A DNA stretch of 64,000 nt from Sepiola atlantica (taxonomy: Eukaryota > Mollusca > Cephalopoda > Sepiida > Sepiolidae). The first letter of the stretch is position 1. Each line of letters begins with the position of its first letter. A program made the position numbers and the translations under genes. The notes beneath the pieces were generated by a model. That model made no database searches. It worked only from the letters and a program-made list of their open reading frames with translations, and had not been told where the DNA came from. The stretch spans positions 103,492,500-103,556,499 of the forward strand of contig OY744519.1 of the NCBI GenBank assembly GCA_963556195.1. The letters run 5' to 3'. Below, piece after piece: positions 1 through 11,346 of this stretch.

Positions 1-134
1 CAGTTTTCTTGTTTTCTTCCTTGTGTCGGTACTCACATGATTTTAGATTGATCATACCTTTACATCGTAACTAGTTTTCTGTGTCAAAATTAGTTTTCAT
101 TTTTACAGGTGCCTTTTGTTTGTTTTTATTGCTT

Positions 135-200
135 ACTAGCAAGATGACCCGGCGTTGTTCGGGATTGAATGAGGGACGATATGTTCTTTTTTTTTATTCT
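135..200 (+). repeat. ACTAGC-type element terminus
   Basis: The stretch begins with ACTAGC and runs into a GC-rich motif, CCCGGCGTTGTTCGGG, in an otherwise AT-rich region. Related ACTAGC-plus-GC-motif starts occur at 11297 and 45274, and a fragment without ACTAGC lies near 7310. Downstream only T-rich sequence with no coding signal follows. It looks like the conserved end of a dispersed repeat; the family is not identified. Confidence 0.4.
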
Positions 201-747
201 CACATCCCATAACACCATATTCCCTTTTTTTATTCTTATTTTTTTTTTTACATTTTATAATATTCAATGATGGGGGTTGGGGTTGGGGTTGGAGACGAAT
301 AAAATACTCGGTATTAATTGTGTTGGAGGGATTGTAATTAAAGTGACATGTCTGCCCTCGACTATCCAACCAGTGCAGCTTGAAAGATCTCGCAGAGTTC
401 AATGATATTGTAAAGGACTGTGTAAAAAAAGTTGGAAACTGTTGTATGACCACATGCTTCAAAGGCACGCAAATAAGAAAAATGGAAATAAACTTAGCAA
501 AATTTAATCCCGAAGAGGCACACCAGGCGTTTTTTAGAATCAATACGAACCCCTATGCACTCCTGCTACAAGTCTGAACTCCCTATTAACATTTCTATTC
601 TTATTTTTTAATTTCTATAAATTTCAAGTTATAAATAAACTATAATAAAACGTCATATTTCCTTTTTATGGATGTCAAGCATTGTACTTACTTTGATCAA
701 AATGAAATATACATATTCAAATACGTTGGGTAATCTAGTTTCAGAAT

Positions 748-1155
748 TAGTGTTGGGACGATTAATCACAATCAGAAAAATTGGAACTTTTTGGGATATT
801 AAAATAAGACAAATTTGTGGCTATTTTCCGATGCCAAAAACGATTCTTTTAATTGTTTTTTTTTGTTTGATTTTGTTTAAAACTTAATTTTCCATTGCTG
901 GTACTAATGATAAATATTTATTGATTTTAATCTACAAGTAAAACTAAAATCTATAGATCACCCACCCCACAAGTGTATTTTTACGTTTGCGAAAATATAT
1001 GCACATATGCACATAAGTTTTTACGGTAATCCGAAAAATTAAAATAAAAAACACCAACTCTATAGCTAAATATTTACAGATTTTAAAGGAATCTAAATCA
1101 GAATCAGTAATTGTATTGGAATCAGGGGGAAAATATGGGAATCATCCCATCACTA
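748..1155. mobile_element. hAT-like MITE with perfect 8-bp TSD
   Basis: A 408-bp non-coding element. Its ends are TAGTGTTGGGACGATT and, as reverse complement of the right end, TAGTGATGGGATGATT (14 of 16 match). It is flanked on both sides by TTCAGAAT (740-747 and 1156-1163), a perfect 8-bp target-site duplication. TIRs of this kind with 8-bp TSDs are characteristic of the hAT superfamily. A second copy lies at 40130-40689 and shares interior sequence (around 'ATGATAAATATTTATTG'). No transposase is present, so the element is non-autonomous. Confidence 0.8.
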
Positions 1156-1289
1156 TTCAGAATATATATATGGCTACGGGGGTCTATCTCCAAAACCCTA
1201 GAAGGATTTTTTGAACAAAACAGTCAGGAACTACAACTTTATATAGACTAGTAAATCAATACATGTCAGTAAATAGATCTAGAATTTAG

Positions 1290-1640
1290 TTAGCGTGAAG
1301 ATTCCCTAGACAGCACTCTCAACGATATCATCTGACGGGCACTAGACATTGCTGGCTTCGTATCAATCTTCGAACCAGTTGGCCTCAATAGAAGGAATGG
1401 CAAACAGTCCGATGGCTTCACAGATTTCCCTTTGCAAACGGCAAGTAATTAATATGGGATATGACTTGTGTTGACATTTTTGCGTTAGTAAATGACCGCA
1501 AGTGATCAAAATACGTCGGCCTTCTCGACAGATTTGTATTTCAACTGATTGTTGTGGAGCAATAGGCCTTGCCACACAAGACTTCCTGAACAGCTTTGAT
1601 CTATTAATGATGCAACACATTGGGGACCATCGTGAATTGA
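1290..1640 (-). pseudogene. coding-like repeat remnant, paralogue of 12780-13046
   Basis: The minus strand is open for 85 codons (1363-1620), and translated segments resemble a plus-strand frame at about 12830-13040. Shared runs include SVEIQIC versus SVGIQMC and ILITCG versus ILIACG. DNA is also shared at the edge (GTGAATTGACTTGGCT). Two diverged copies of one transposon segment fit this, but I cannot name the protein or be sure which strand coded. Confidence 0.35.
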
Positions 1641-1654
1641 CTTGGCTTTAAGAG

Positions 1655-1850
1655 CACCTCTCCAGTAGTAATAGTAATAGTATCTTTTCGGTTGTCATGA
1701 TACCATCCTCCCAGGCATTATCTCTTCCTTTGGTGGGGTAATGTAGTGTATGTTCGTTCATCATGATACCATTTTCCCAGGCATTACCTCATTCTTTTGG
1801 GGAACAATGTAGTATATGCTCGTTCGTCATATATAGCAAAAATAAACAAA
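1655..1850 (+). repeat. Helentron-like tandem units, truncated copy
   Basis: Two units of about 75 bp share the string GTCATGATACCATCCTCCCAGGC (here written only as its core ATACCATCCTCCCAGG) and a GTAGTATNTG start. They end at a degenerate TATAGCAAAAAT that resembles the left arm of the hairpin seen at 18016 and 25726. The same units occur at 17790-18010, 25770-26190 and 28280-28420. Confidence 0.55.
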
Positions 1851-2157
1851 AAAAGATTATAAATCTTATCTAAAAAGTAAAATGCGTGAGATTAATAGGA
1901 TTTGTTTTGAGATTTTTATTACCATATTGTAATGCCTTTAATTATACTTCTATGAAATGTAATGCCTTTAATTATACTTCTATGAAACAATTTACATTAG
2001 TTTTCCAACTTTGTTTGGAAAAATGGATTCACACTTAATAGATTTTAGTTCTATGTCAACATGTGTCCATTGAAATTCCACATAGTTACAATATGATTAT
2101 AATATAGATTTGTAGTGACGTTGGTGTATGTAGGTAGGTAGTATCAATATTTCTGTA

Positions 2158-2560
2158 TGTGTGTGATGCATGGACCCTGACTGCAGAGATGAGATGCTTC
2201 CGAAAGATCCTGAACATCTTATACAAAGACCACATTTCAAATGAGGTAGTAAAGAACGGACTCATACAAGCAGTCTGGCCATACGAAGATCTACTGACCA
2301 CCGTGAAGAAGAGGAAAATTAAGTGGTACAGTTATGTCACATGATCATCAGGTTTTGCAAAAACAATCATGCAAAGAATTGTACAGGCAGGAAGAAGAGA
2401 CAGACAAAGAAAGAGGTGGGAAAACAACATCCAAGAATGGACATAGCTAGCGGTAAGTAACATGCTCAGGAAGGCAGAAAATTTGGAGGGTTGGAGAAAA
2501 CTGGTTCCCAGGTAATCTTTGGCGTGCCAACGATCATCCGGGGGTGGGGGGGGGGGGGGA
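2158..2560 (+). pseudogene. LINE-E tail, RTE-like ORF C-terminal fragment
   Basis: The translation gives WTLTAEMRCFRKILNI, then KDHISNEVV, KKRKIKWYSYVT, and after a stop GRRDRQRKRWENNIQEWT. This order matches the C-terminal tail of a common invertebrate endonuclease-reverse transcriptase LINE (motifs of the form KRKLKWYGHVT and GRRRGRQKKRWEDNI, known from the family). The RT domain itself is absent, in-frame stops are present, and the copy is 5'-truncated. It is a dead fragment. Confidence 0.8.
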
Positions 2561-2699
2561 AGGAAAAAAAAAGCAATAGTATTATTATATAGATTAGAGT
2601 ATCTGTTCTGTAAAACATTATGGAGAGAACTATAACCCAGGGATGTGAGTTTTCCACTTTTTTAATCCCCCCTCAAAAACCGGATTTCCACTTAAATCA

Positions 2700-2925
2700 C
2701 TAAAGCCTCCCATGATTCTCCATTTTTTGGTCAAGATAAATAAATTTGTATCAACATTACCAAAATATTAATGTCTATCTATATGAATAAATGAGAAAGA
2801 TTTTGTTACATGTTTACAACAAAGTTATGAATGAAATGTTTATTATTTAAAATCTTGGTTTCAAGTAGCGAACTTTGCAAAGGGATAGTGCGCTGGCAAA
2901 CCCATCTAGTGTGTGTGCATAAAAA
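2700..2925 (+). repeat. GGCAAAGC-type repeat, short copy
   Basis: It carries TTTCAAGTAGCGAACTTTGC followed by GGCAAACCCATCTAGT. The same ending appears at 53400-53450 (+) and, inverted, at 23385 and 55410. The upstream part (ATAAATAAATTTGTATCAAC) is also shared. This is a dispersed AT-rich element of unknown class whose edge reads ACTAGCTNGCTTTGCC on the other strand. Confidence 0.55.
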
Positions 2926-3011
2926 GGAGGAAAATTTCTAAAAGTATGATATAAGAAGTTTTTTCTAGTCATTATTTATGACATAGGCTTTATTGAATTC
3001 ATGTGATGTTA

Positions 3012-3768
3012 TCATCATCATAGTTGGTTTAATATCCGTTTTACATGTGAGCATGTGTTGGACGACTTTTAGAACTTGACTTCCAAATTAACCTATCTCT
3101 GACCAGGTTTTTATTTATCCCTCTTTCTCTCAACTTTATACTTATCACTTCCTCCCATGTACTCCTTGGTTTTCTCCTGCCAACTAACCCTGCTACCTCA
3201 ACTGTTCTACATTTACTAACCAAAGAATTCTCATCCATTCTTTCAACATGACCAGACCATCAACATCTCATGTTCTGTACACATCTCCCTATACTGTCCA
3301 AATTTGGTCTTTCTCTCACATTACACATCCATCGTATCATTCTCATATCATTTCTCTCCATGCAACGCATGTCCTCAACCCTCACTGGCCAAGTTTCACT
3401 TCCATACATTATCACACTGCGAACATGTGCATGATAGACTCTTCCCTTGGTCAACGGCGGTAGCGCTCTGCTGATTAATAATTGCAGAACTTTCCTGAAC
3501 TTACTCTATCCACTCTTAACTATTGCAATCACACTAGCACCTGCTCCTCCCTGTGCTTCAATGGTATCACCAAGGTAACAAAACTTCTGAACAACTTCAC
3601 TTAGCATCTCCATTCAAATATACTTTCTCCACATTTAAGTTCTCATCCATCTCCATTCTTACACTTCTTGCACACAAATTGGTTATCCTCTCTCAACCTA
3701 TCAGTAATTTCACTGCACTTACTGTGTACCCAATGCTTGCAAGTACCACATTCACTATCATATGACGT
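3012..3768 (-). pseudogene. LINE-D C-terminal region and 3' end
   Basis: Minus-strand frames give, in order, VEKVYLNGDAK, a block KVLQLLISRALPPLTKGRVY, then VRSVIMYGSETWPV, ERNDMRMIRWMCNV, and finally VSKCRTVEVAGLVGRRKPRS. This is the post-RT tail of a widespread mollusc/cnidarian-type LINE (YGSETWP ... RMVRWMCNV ... SKCRKLEVEG, from family knowledge). The 3' end has ACGGATATTAAACCAAC followed by short (ATG)n. Several stops and frame changes make it a pseudogene. A second copy is at 60600-61110. Confidence 0.8.
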
Positions 3769-4281
3769 TTCGGTAAAATTTATGCCTTCTTCAAATATGT
3801 AAAAGCTAAAAGGAAAACAAACCGTTATTAATTAGGAGAGAATTTTATAACTAAATAAGGACAAATTTTGAGAGAAAAAGGAAGGAAAAAGAATAAATTT
3901 GTGAAAGAAAATATTTGTTCTTTCTTCTTTACATTGAGTAATTAAGTATTCTCAGTCAAATTTTTATTGTGCTGAATGATTAAATTGCTTTAAATTGCTT
4001 TGACATATAAAAATAGGGATTATAATTGCTGTATCGTTTTTTTTTTGTTTTTTTTTAAATATATTTTTCGCAAAATACATCTTTTTGATGAATAGAAGGA
4101 AGTTATCAGCGATGTCATTTTCCTGGGTTCTTTGAAAATTGTTGATCTCTCAACATCGTATCTTCTCTCCAAGGTAATCCAATCAGAGTTCACCGAACCC
4201 TGATTCTCCCTCCAGCAACACGTTTCTATGAAATAAATTACAGTAAATTAAATATAAGTGCAACACAAAATAATTGATATT

Positions 4282-4485
4282 ATGCTTTTGAAATTTTGAG
4301 ATGAGGACTGATAATTTGTACTATTTTGATTATGTCTTGTGTGAATAACACCAACAATTGGATTAAATATTGTAAGAATAACATCGAAGATGAGAACAGT
4401 AGTCCGAATAATCCAAATTACACAAAATATATGAAGAAGGTCGGAGGTTACATCGGCCGAAACGTTGTGATAAAAACACTGACAA
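4282..4485. mobile_element. scrambled copy of the main SINE
   Basis: Three SINE blocks are present in the wrong order. An inverted end block (TGAGATGAGGACTGATAATT) at 4300 comes first. The tail block (GATGAGAACAGTAGTCCGAA) at 4390 follows. Last is the core at 4433-4466 (GAAGAAGGTCGG then GGCCGAAACGTTG). In normal copies the core precedes the tail block. A short TA run and an AT-rich stretch follow. Confidence 0.65.
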
Positions 4486-5309
4486 CAGTATATATATATA
4501 TACCAAATTCTACAAAAAATAAATTACTTACTACTCCCCCGGGCAACGTCGGATAGCCCTGCTAGTTTCAAATGTTTCTAAGACAACAAGCAACTTGATC
4601 GCTCACCCCAATAAAACATCGACATTTCTTGAGGTGTCATAGTGACCATTGCATTCTCATAGCACGAAAAAATCTGCAGATATTGTTGCACGTTTCTGTT
4701 TTCTTCTTCTTCTTCCTCTGATTTATCTGTTCGTATCTTCTCTCCTCATAGCTATTAAAAACCAGACTGGAATGTTCTCATCTTATTCCTTCTTTGTAAT
4801 CATTTAAGAAGATCAAATGGAATTGGAAAGAAAAATTTCTGAGAAAAGAGTTGGCCGACAAACGAGCAGTGATTGCTTCTGCTTTCACCCCATCTTTTGT
4901 ATTAAATGGAAGAGATGAAAAAAAAAATCTTTTGCTTAAGCAAGAAAATCTCTCTCTCCTTGTCTTTATTCCTTTTGAGTTTTGGAAAAGAACCATAGAC
5001 CAACATATCCCTCTATTCCCCTGGAGCTAAAGTCTTCCTCATCTTCTAGTGTTCTTGTGAAAGAATTTGTGGCTTTCAGAATATTTGTGTAAATAAATGA
5101 AAGGAAGGAAATTGGAGTTAAATTCGGGCAAAGAAATTGTAGCCTGTGAAATATTTGTTGAAAAAAGACAAATAGATTTGATCGCCCTTTATAACTCTGT
5201 ATATACAAGCACATATGTTTTTTTCACACATTTTGTCTACCACGGTATTTCATTTTCATGACTTATCATGCACCTTATCCCATACATGTTGCATACATCG
5301 ATTGAAGGT

Positions 5310-5640
5310 AACATATAAACATTTTTTATGTTGCTTTAAATCTTTATTGTTATTTTTTTCACTATCTTTTTTTTTGTTTTTGATTTATTTTTCTCTTTAA
5401 TTCAATATTCATTATTTTATTTCCTTTTTGTCATTTCTCATTCATTTCCTTTTGACGTTCGTTTTTTCATTTCTGTTTGGTTCCTCTTTCATTTCATTTT
5501 TATTGTTCCTTCATTTTTTTGTTTCTTTTTTTCTTCATTTCTTTTTTATTCCTCTTTCATTTTGTTGTTTCTCTTTCATTTCTTTCTACTTTAATTTCAC
5601 TCTCTCTCTCTCTCTCTCTGTTATTTAAAAAAGATATTTC
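5310..5640. repeat. T-rich / TTTCATTTC tract ending in (CT)n
   Basis: A low-complexity stretch of TTTCATTTCTTTT-like words ends with a CTCTCTCT run at about 5600-5620. Open frames here are Phe/Leu/Ser-rich artefacts of the pyrimidine bias. No gene is supported. Confidence 0.8.
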
Positions 5641-5644
5641 CTTC

Positions 5645-6345
5645 TATTTCAACTTAATGCTGCTTATTTTTTCCACTAAAGAGCTCGGTTCTTCCCACAA
5701 ACGTAAAGGCATTTCTGTGACAGAAATATTCTTGCAGATTTTTCATTTGGTGGAATGTGTGTCTTCAACTGCTCAAATACCACTGTCTTATTTCCAACCA
5801 ATAGCAATAGCTGCTTGCATTAGGATCATCCCCAAGGATTAGATTTCTCCAGAAAGTTTCCCTGGGGAAAGCAGAAACTCCTGGGATAATAATTTGATAC
5901 TTTTTCATGGAAAAGTAGGTTACCCATACACAGCACGTCACCTGAAAATGATCAGTCACTTGCAGGTACGTCTGCCCATTAGTGCTACGACTGAAAGTTT
6001 TAAAGGTCTTCTAGACAGATTATCATCTGCAAATCTATAATTAAAAGGAATGTGTATTTATGTCTGTGTGTGTGTGTATATATATCCATTCCGTTACACA
6101 AAAGTTAACGAATACAAAACTGTCCAGCGAATAAGGGAATGGAAGTCAGCTCCCTTCTCGCCTTCACTATTTCCATGAGATGTTTTCTTTATTTTTTTTC
6201 TTTCTGCTTTTTATACCGATTTATACGTTTTTTTCTCCCTTTTTTTGTTTTTTTCTATCTTATTTATTATCTTTGGAAAACATATTTGACGTTTTTTAAC
6301 ATCCGGCATCATTTGTTTTAATATCTAGCGGCCAATTCAAATTCC
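5645..6345. other. unique AT-rich stretch, nothing recognised
   Basis: No repeat family seen elsewhere in the window, no RNA gene and no coding frame with recognisable motifs. A short TG/TA run lies at about 6065-6085. Confidence 0.4.
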
Positions 6346-6349
6346 TTTT

Positions 6350-6384
6350 TCTGTCTGTCTGTCTGTCTGTCTAGCTCTCTTTCT

Positions 6385-6435
<51 letters not shown>
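6350..6435. repeat. (CTGT)n and (TA)n microsatellites
   Basis: A short CTGT run (about 6350-6371) is followed by a pure TA dinucleotide array (6387-6435). Simple sequence. Confidence 0.95.
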
Positions 6436-6441
<6 letters not shown>

Positions 6442-6591
6442 GAAAATATACTTATTGCAAGTAAGTTTCACAGACACGTTTGTTTCATTCACGGGGAAAT
6501 TATCAGGTTAATTGCTCTAAGCTCTACTCATGTATTGAGCATTGTTGAAGTAAATACTGAAAATATATGAAATATACTGTGCAAGTGTTTT

Positions 6592-6694
6592 CACTAATAT
6601 TCATATAAAAATCTTTTTTCTTTTTTTAAAGTTTGTAGTTTGAGATTATTTTATTCTTTTTACTTCACCGATTTATTTTATATGAATATTAGTG
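6592..6694. repeat. 19-bp perfect inverted repeat
   Basis: CACTAATATTCATATAAAA at 6592-6610 is perfectly inverted at 6676-6694. The loop is about 65 bp of T-rich sequence. It may be a small foldback element; no TSD was identified. Confidence 0.7.
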
Positions 6695-7439
6695 TTTTCC
6701 CCTCATTTTTGTATTGTAAATTATATGTTTTCACTTTCATTTAGGTTTAATATTTCAATACTAATCGATGGACTCACCAATGGTCAGTTATGATTATAAG
6801 GTTAAAACTTACATCTCTATTATTTTTTTGTATAGTTTTAATAGATGCATTGATGAAAGTGGATTTCCTGGATTTCAGATTTTAGCATATAGGATTTATA
6901 ATCGAAGGCTTCAAATTGAAAGAGAAAAGAAGCAGAAGACATGAAGATCAAAGAGACCTCCACAATGTCAACTAAACTAACAATCCACCAACTAGGACAA
7001 AAGATGAAAAAGAAAATGATGAAGCAGCAAAAACGAAAACTATTAGAAGTATACTAGCTGAAGAAGTTTAAAAAAAGTCAAAACAAAAGTCACACGTATG
7101 TCGTGTGAGCTAAAGTTGCATCTTTTCAAAAGATGTAATTTAATAAACAATTTTAAAAATATTTTGTTTTGAATCTTTTTCAAGTTATTTTATAGTTTCA
7201 ACATAAATCATCATATTACAAATCATCTTCAGTTTTAGTTTGTTACAGATTTCACAAAATATAGTTTAACATAATTGAAATTTATGTAAAACAAGTAGGA
7301 TTACATAATCGTTGCTCGGATTGAATGAGGATCACTTACTGCTCTCCTCCTCTGTTTCACACCTTAATATAGTCGGAAGAAGCTGTAATGTTTGAAAACT
7401 CTCTGACTTAGTGCCTTATACATTTGGTTTAAATTTAAT

Positions 7440-7660
7440 TAAAATCAGATATATGTATTTGAAGTTTTAAAGGGGTTCAGTCCTCGTGAGTCACTTAGAG
7501 ATGGGGGGAATTCTAGAATAAAAATTATGTAATGGATTTTAATCAAAAATGGAATAAGGATAAGAATCTTTGTTAAGATTTCACAAAACTCTGAGATATC
7601 TGAAGATATAATGAAACAATGTTTTTTCTTTAACACAAAACACCTGAAGTCGTGAGGCCT
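7440..7660 (-). repeat. partial 5' block of the Helentron-like family
   Basis: On the minus strand this reads TTAACAAAGATTCTTATCC, then ATCCATTACATAATTTTTATTCTAG. It resembles the block common to 14715-15295, 26200-26540 and 43078-43616. It is a decayed fragment without the tandem units or hairpin. Confidence 0.5.
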
Positions 7661-7819
7661 CTAGCGAATGTAACATCTGCCATTATACTAATCTGACGAT
7701 GGGTGTATGACTTAATACTAAATTCATTCTAAGAACGACCAACTACATCTGAAATGTGCTACTCTCTATTCTTTCCCCTTGTCCTGGGCAAATTTTCAAT
7801 CTGGTATTATTTGTAGACA

Positions 7820-8672
7820 TATGGCACAATGGTTAAGTAATCAGTTCTAAGTGACAGTCTTCTCGAGGTTAGAGGTTCAATCCTCACCACAGGCAATACT
7901 AAGAATGCAATTAAGAATTACTTGAGACTTTTACCCGGTCATGGCTGACGGAACTCTAGCAAGCTACCTCCGTGGATTAAATAAAGGATTTTGTTGGAAA
8001 TTTTGTACAGATTCCCGAGTTTGACAAGACGCACCCGAAGAAGGTCGGTGGTTACATTGGCCGAAACATTGTGAGAATAACAACCAAGATATGAGAACAG
8101 TTTAAACATTTTTTTTTTTAACATAGTTCACCCCAAACAAGGCAGGCCGCCACTGTAGACGTAAGGGGCTACTGAGAAAAAAGAAAAGGGGAGAAGATAG
8201 GGGGCGGTCAACCTAGACTGGGATCTGCACAGCGAGATGTCTGTTTACATTAGTTTTAAACTTCTGCATGTCTGTACTGTCGGGGAAACAGGGGGCAGGA
8301 AGGGAGTTCCAGAGGCCAGCAGTACGAGGAAAGAAGCTATTTGAGTAGAAGGCTCTCCGACATCTGGAGACCTCCACAGTGAATGAATGAGATTTAGTTG
8401 ATTGTCGAGTTAGTCTAGTGAATTTTCGTCGAGGGGGCACCAGAGTAGTCAATTCATCGGAGCATAATCCATTGAAGTATTTGTAAAACAAGCACAAGGA
8501 TGCCACATTGCGGCGATGGGACAGAGGCTGGAGCTTGGTTGACAGTGAGGGACCTATTAGGTTGGCGATTCTTTTCTGGACCTTGTCAAGGAGGGAGAGA
8601 CTAGTAGATGATGCACCAGCCCAGATGTGACAACAGTAGTCTGAATAATCAATCCCCATCCAAAACATTCTC
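7820..8672 (+). mobile_element. main SINE copy interrupted by a LINE
   Basis: It starts with TGGCACAATGGTTAAGTAAT (A-box-like) and has GGTTCAATCC (B box) at about 7876. The body has CATGGCTGACGGAAC and the core is CGAAGAAGGTCGG...GGCCGAAAC at 8039-8065. The copy breaks at 8101 and resumes at 8632 with AACAGTAGTCTGAATAATC. The interruption is the LINE-A fragment 8102-8631. tRNA-like promoter boxes are the basis for calling it a SINE. Confidence 0.85.
8102..8631 (-). pseudogene. LINE-A 3' end nested in SINE, 6-bp TSD
   Basis: The minus strand encodes the LINE-A C-terminal region: CCHIWAGASSTSLSLLDK, then LCLFYKYFNGLCSDEL, SFTVEVSRCRRAFYSN, FFPRTAGLWNSLPAPC and FKTNVNRHLAVQ. This is one of the cleanest C-terminal frames in the window. 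The 3' UTR ends with TTGTTTGGGGTGAACT and a poly-A. The copy is 5'-truncated just before CCHIWAG. AACAGT flanks it (8096-8101 and 8632-8637) as a target-site duplication inside the SINE. Confidence 0.85.
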
Positions 8673-8764
8673 TTTTTCCCTAATTCTGTGTTTTTGTCTT
8701 GAAGTTAATTTAGCTCTGACCATTCTGTGGTGCAAGGGCTTAAAGGTAAAATGAAAATTGGACC

Positions 8765-8880
8765 CAAAGAAAGTGGTTACTACCAGGCAGCAGCACTACT
8801 CATTACTCCAGAGCGAGGATGGGTCAGAGGTTCAATCCCTGATGCCTGAAACACCTTCACAAGTTGAATTTCAAGGCGAG
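8765..8880 (+). repeat. tRNA-like SINE head, weak
   Basis: AAAGTGGTTACTACCAGG resembles an A box and GAGGTTCAATCCCTG is a good B box 50-60 bp later. No clover-leaf with paired acceptor ends could be built, so this is at most a tRNA-derived SINE head. Confidence 0.35.
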
Positions 8881-9159
8881 CTAAGATTATTTTTAGCAAT
8901 TGTTCTTAGTCTCACCACATTAAATCGATTCTGTGTGAAACTTGCCCAAATAAATTATCTTAAAGATAATGACTTGTTTTTACTTCTTTTTCTTTTCTTT
9001 TTAAAATTCTCATAGAGCATTCATTGGAATTAATGTTCTCCATCAATCCTTTCACCTTAATGATGCCATCAACAAACCAATAAAATGTTTTGCTCTTTTT
9101 TTTCTGAAGGGGGAGGGGGTCTTTTACCTTTCACCTTGAAAAAGAAAAAGACAAAGAAA

Positions 9160-9545
9160 AGAGAAAATTAAATACTTTTCATTTTACTTTTTTCTGTCTT
9201 CATTTTTCCTTTTTTTTTTTTAATCCTTTTTTGTTTCCCTTTATTCTTTCTCTTTATTCTTCTCTTTTTCTTTTCCCTTTTGCTTTCCCCCTTTTTCTTT
9301 TTGTTAAAAAAAGGGAAAAGACAAAGAAAAAATCTTTTTCTTTTTCTTTTTTTATTCCCCTTTTTTACCTCTTTTCCCTGCTCTTTTGTTTTTCTTTCTT
9401 CTTTTTTTGTTTTCACTTTTATCTTCTCTCCTGTTTTCTTTTTCCTGTTTTCTTTCTGATTTTGCCATACTTTTACCCCTCCCTGCCCCTCTTTTTTCTC
9501 CCCCCTTTCCTCTTTATGTCTTTTCCTTTTTTTTTCATTAATATA
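9160..9545. repeat. polypyrimidine-rich tract
   Basis: Nearly 400 bp of T/C-rich sequence (TTTTTCCTTTTCTTTCTC words). Both strands give long low-complexity open frames (Phe/Leu-rich on plus, Lys/Arg-rich on minus), with no domain. They are compositional artefacts. Confidence 0.85.
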
Positions 9546-10029
9546 TTCGAAGGATTGTGTGATTACATCCCACCATTTTGTCAGTAAAGTTCACATTGTC
9601 ATATAGTTTTTGTTGTCTCTTGTCTGAAACACAATTCTGGTTTCCTGCTTATTGTTTGTCCCAAAATATCCATCTCCTGACGATTCCTGACAGGAAATCA
9701 GGACTGCATAGGTAGATGCCTACGGAGGGAAAATGGCAGGGGCAGGTTGAGTCGCTTGGTAAATGGGGGAAGAGAGAGGTTTGAGAAAGAAAAGTAGGAT
9801 TCCTTTATGTGATAGAGAGGAAGCAGACACCACCACCTCTTGGAAGATTTGTTGCACTTCATTTGTGAAGGATACAATTATTAATACTACATTTCATGAT
9901 TATTATTGCTTCTCTGTCTGCAAAAGACTGAGAAATGTTAATTTATTGATTATCAGAATTAAAAGGGAGAAACATAATTACATTTAATGCATGAATTACA
10001 TTCATCTAGAAGTAGCTTTTTGGAGGTTT

Positions 10030-10740
10030 TTTAATTTTATTTTTTGTCATTTTTCATTCATTATTTTCATTCATTTTGTTGTCTTTTTCATTACATACAT
10101 TTTCTCATTCATTTTGTCTGATTCATTCGTTGTATGTGTTTCTATTCATTCTGTCTGTTTTATTCTGTTTGCTTTTTCTTCCATTTTTTCCCCCATTCAA
10201 TCTGTCTTTTTTTCCATTCAAACTGTTTGTTTTTCATTAATTCTGTGTTATTTTTCATTCATTCTGTGTTATTTTTCATTCATTCTGTGTTATTTTTCAT
10301 TCATTCTGTTTTTTTTTCATTCATTCTGTGTTTTTTTCATTCATTTTTTTTCATTCATTCTGTGTTTTTTTCATTCATTTTGTGTTTTTTTTTCATTCAT
10401 TCTGTCTTTTTTTCTATCTATTTCGTCTTTTTTCCATTCATTCTGTATTTTTTTCATTCATCATGTCTTTTTTTTTCATTCATTCATCATGTGTTTTTTT
10501 CATTCATTTATTCTGTATTTTTTTCATTCATCATGTCTTTTTTTTCATTCATTCATCATGTCTTTTTTTCATTCATTTATTCTGTCTGTTTTCTTTTTTA
10601 TTCAGTCTGTCTTTCATTCATTTTGTCTTTTTCCCATTCATAGTGTTTGTTTTTCATTTACTGTCTTTTCCCCCATTTATTTTGTTTTTCATGTTAGTTT
10701 TTCATTCATTTCGTCTTATTTTTTCATTCGTTTTATCATT
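10030..10740. repeat. TTCATTCA / TTCTGT minisatellite
   Basis: About 700 bp of irregular 17-22-bp units of the form (T)4-8CATTCATTCTGTNTT, with length set by a variable T-run. Sub-variants with CATCATGTC alternate near 10450-10570, suggesting higher-order duplication. All plus-strand frames are open and His/Phe/Ser-rich because the unit lacks stops; this is not a gene. Confidence 0.9.
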
Positions 10741-11296
10741 TAAAAGATAGAAGCCAAACAGTTTTTAGCGTGAAATCCAAGTTCATGACATTAATTTTTT
10801 AGAGGTTTTACACAGACGCAATTATTTTTTGAAACCATTTTTTTTTCATTGTTCATCATTTCTATGTAAACATAATGCAAATGAATCAGAAAATTATGAT
10901 ATTTTCACTTGCTTAATTCTGTTTTCCTGGCAAATCAGGTACTCACGGGTGGGGCCCACTTGAAGGTTGCCAACATCCTTAAAGAAAGTGCTGCTATGGA
11001 CCCGATAGAGCTTCAACATAATACATTGAATGATTTGTCCCTGCAGGTATCTGCCCCCTACCCTTATCTGTGAATCGAAACAATCGAAAATATGCTGCCA
11101 TGTTGAAACTGTAAAAGTAGATCCAACACAACTGAAGTTATTGGAAATTATTTCATTTTGTGGAGATAAGAACTGATTATCAGATGTAAAAATGAGGGGT
11201 TTTTTGTTTTGTTTTTTACTAAATTCATTTAAAATTAGAAGTAAAGTGTTTGGGGTGTAGAGTTTGGACTTCTATAGGGGCTTGTTTATAAGAAAC

Positions 11297-11346
11297 TAGC
11301 AGGACCATCCTGCATTGCCTCGGGTCTTGGATAAGAAAATAGAAGA

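Noticed and set aside
3012..3768. Plus-strand open frames at 3248-3463 and 3553-3765
   Set aside because: They are antisense to clear LINE-D coding sequence on minus.
9168..10750. Long Phe/Ser/His-rich open frames
   Set aside because: Products of pyrimidine tracts and the TTCATTCA minisatellite; overlapping frames are all open.
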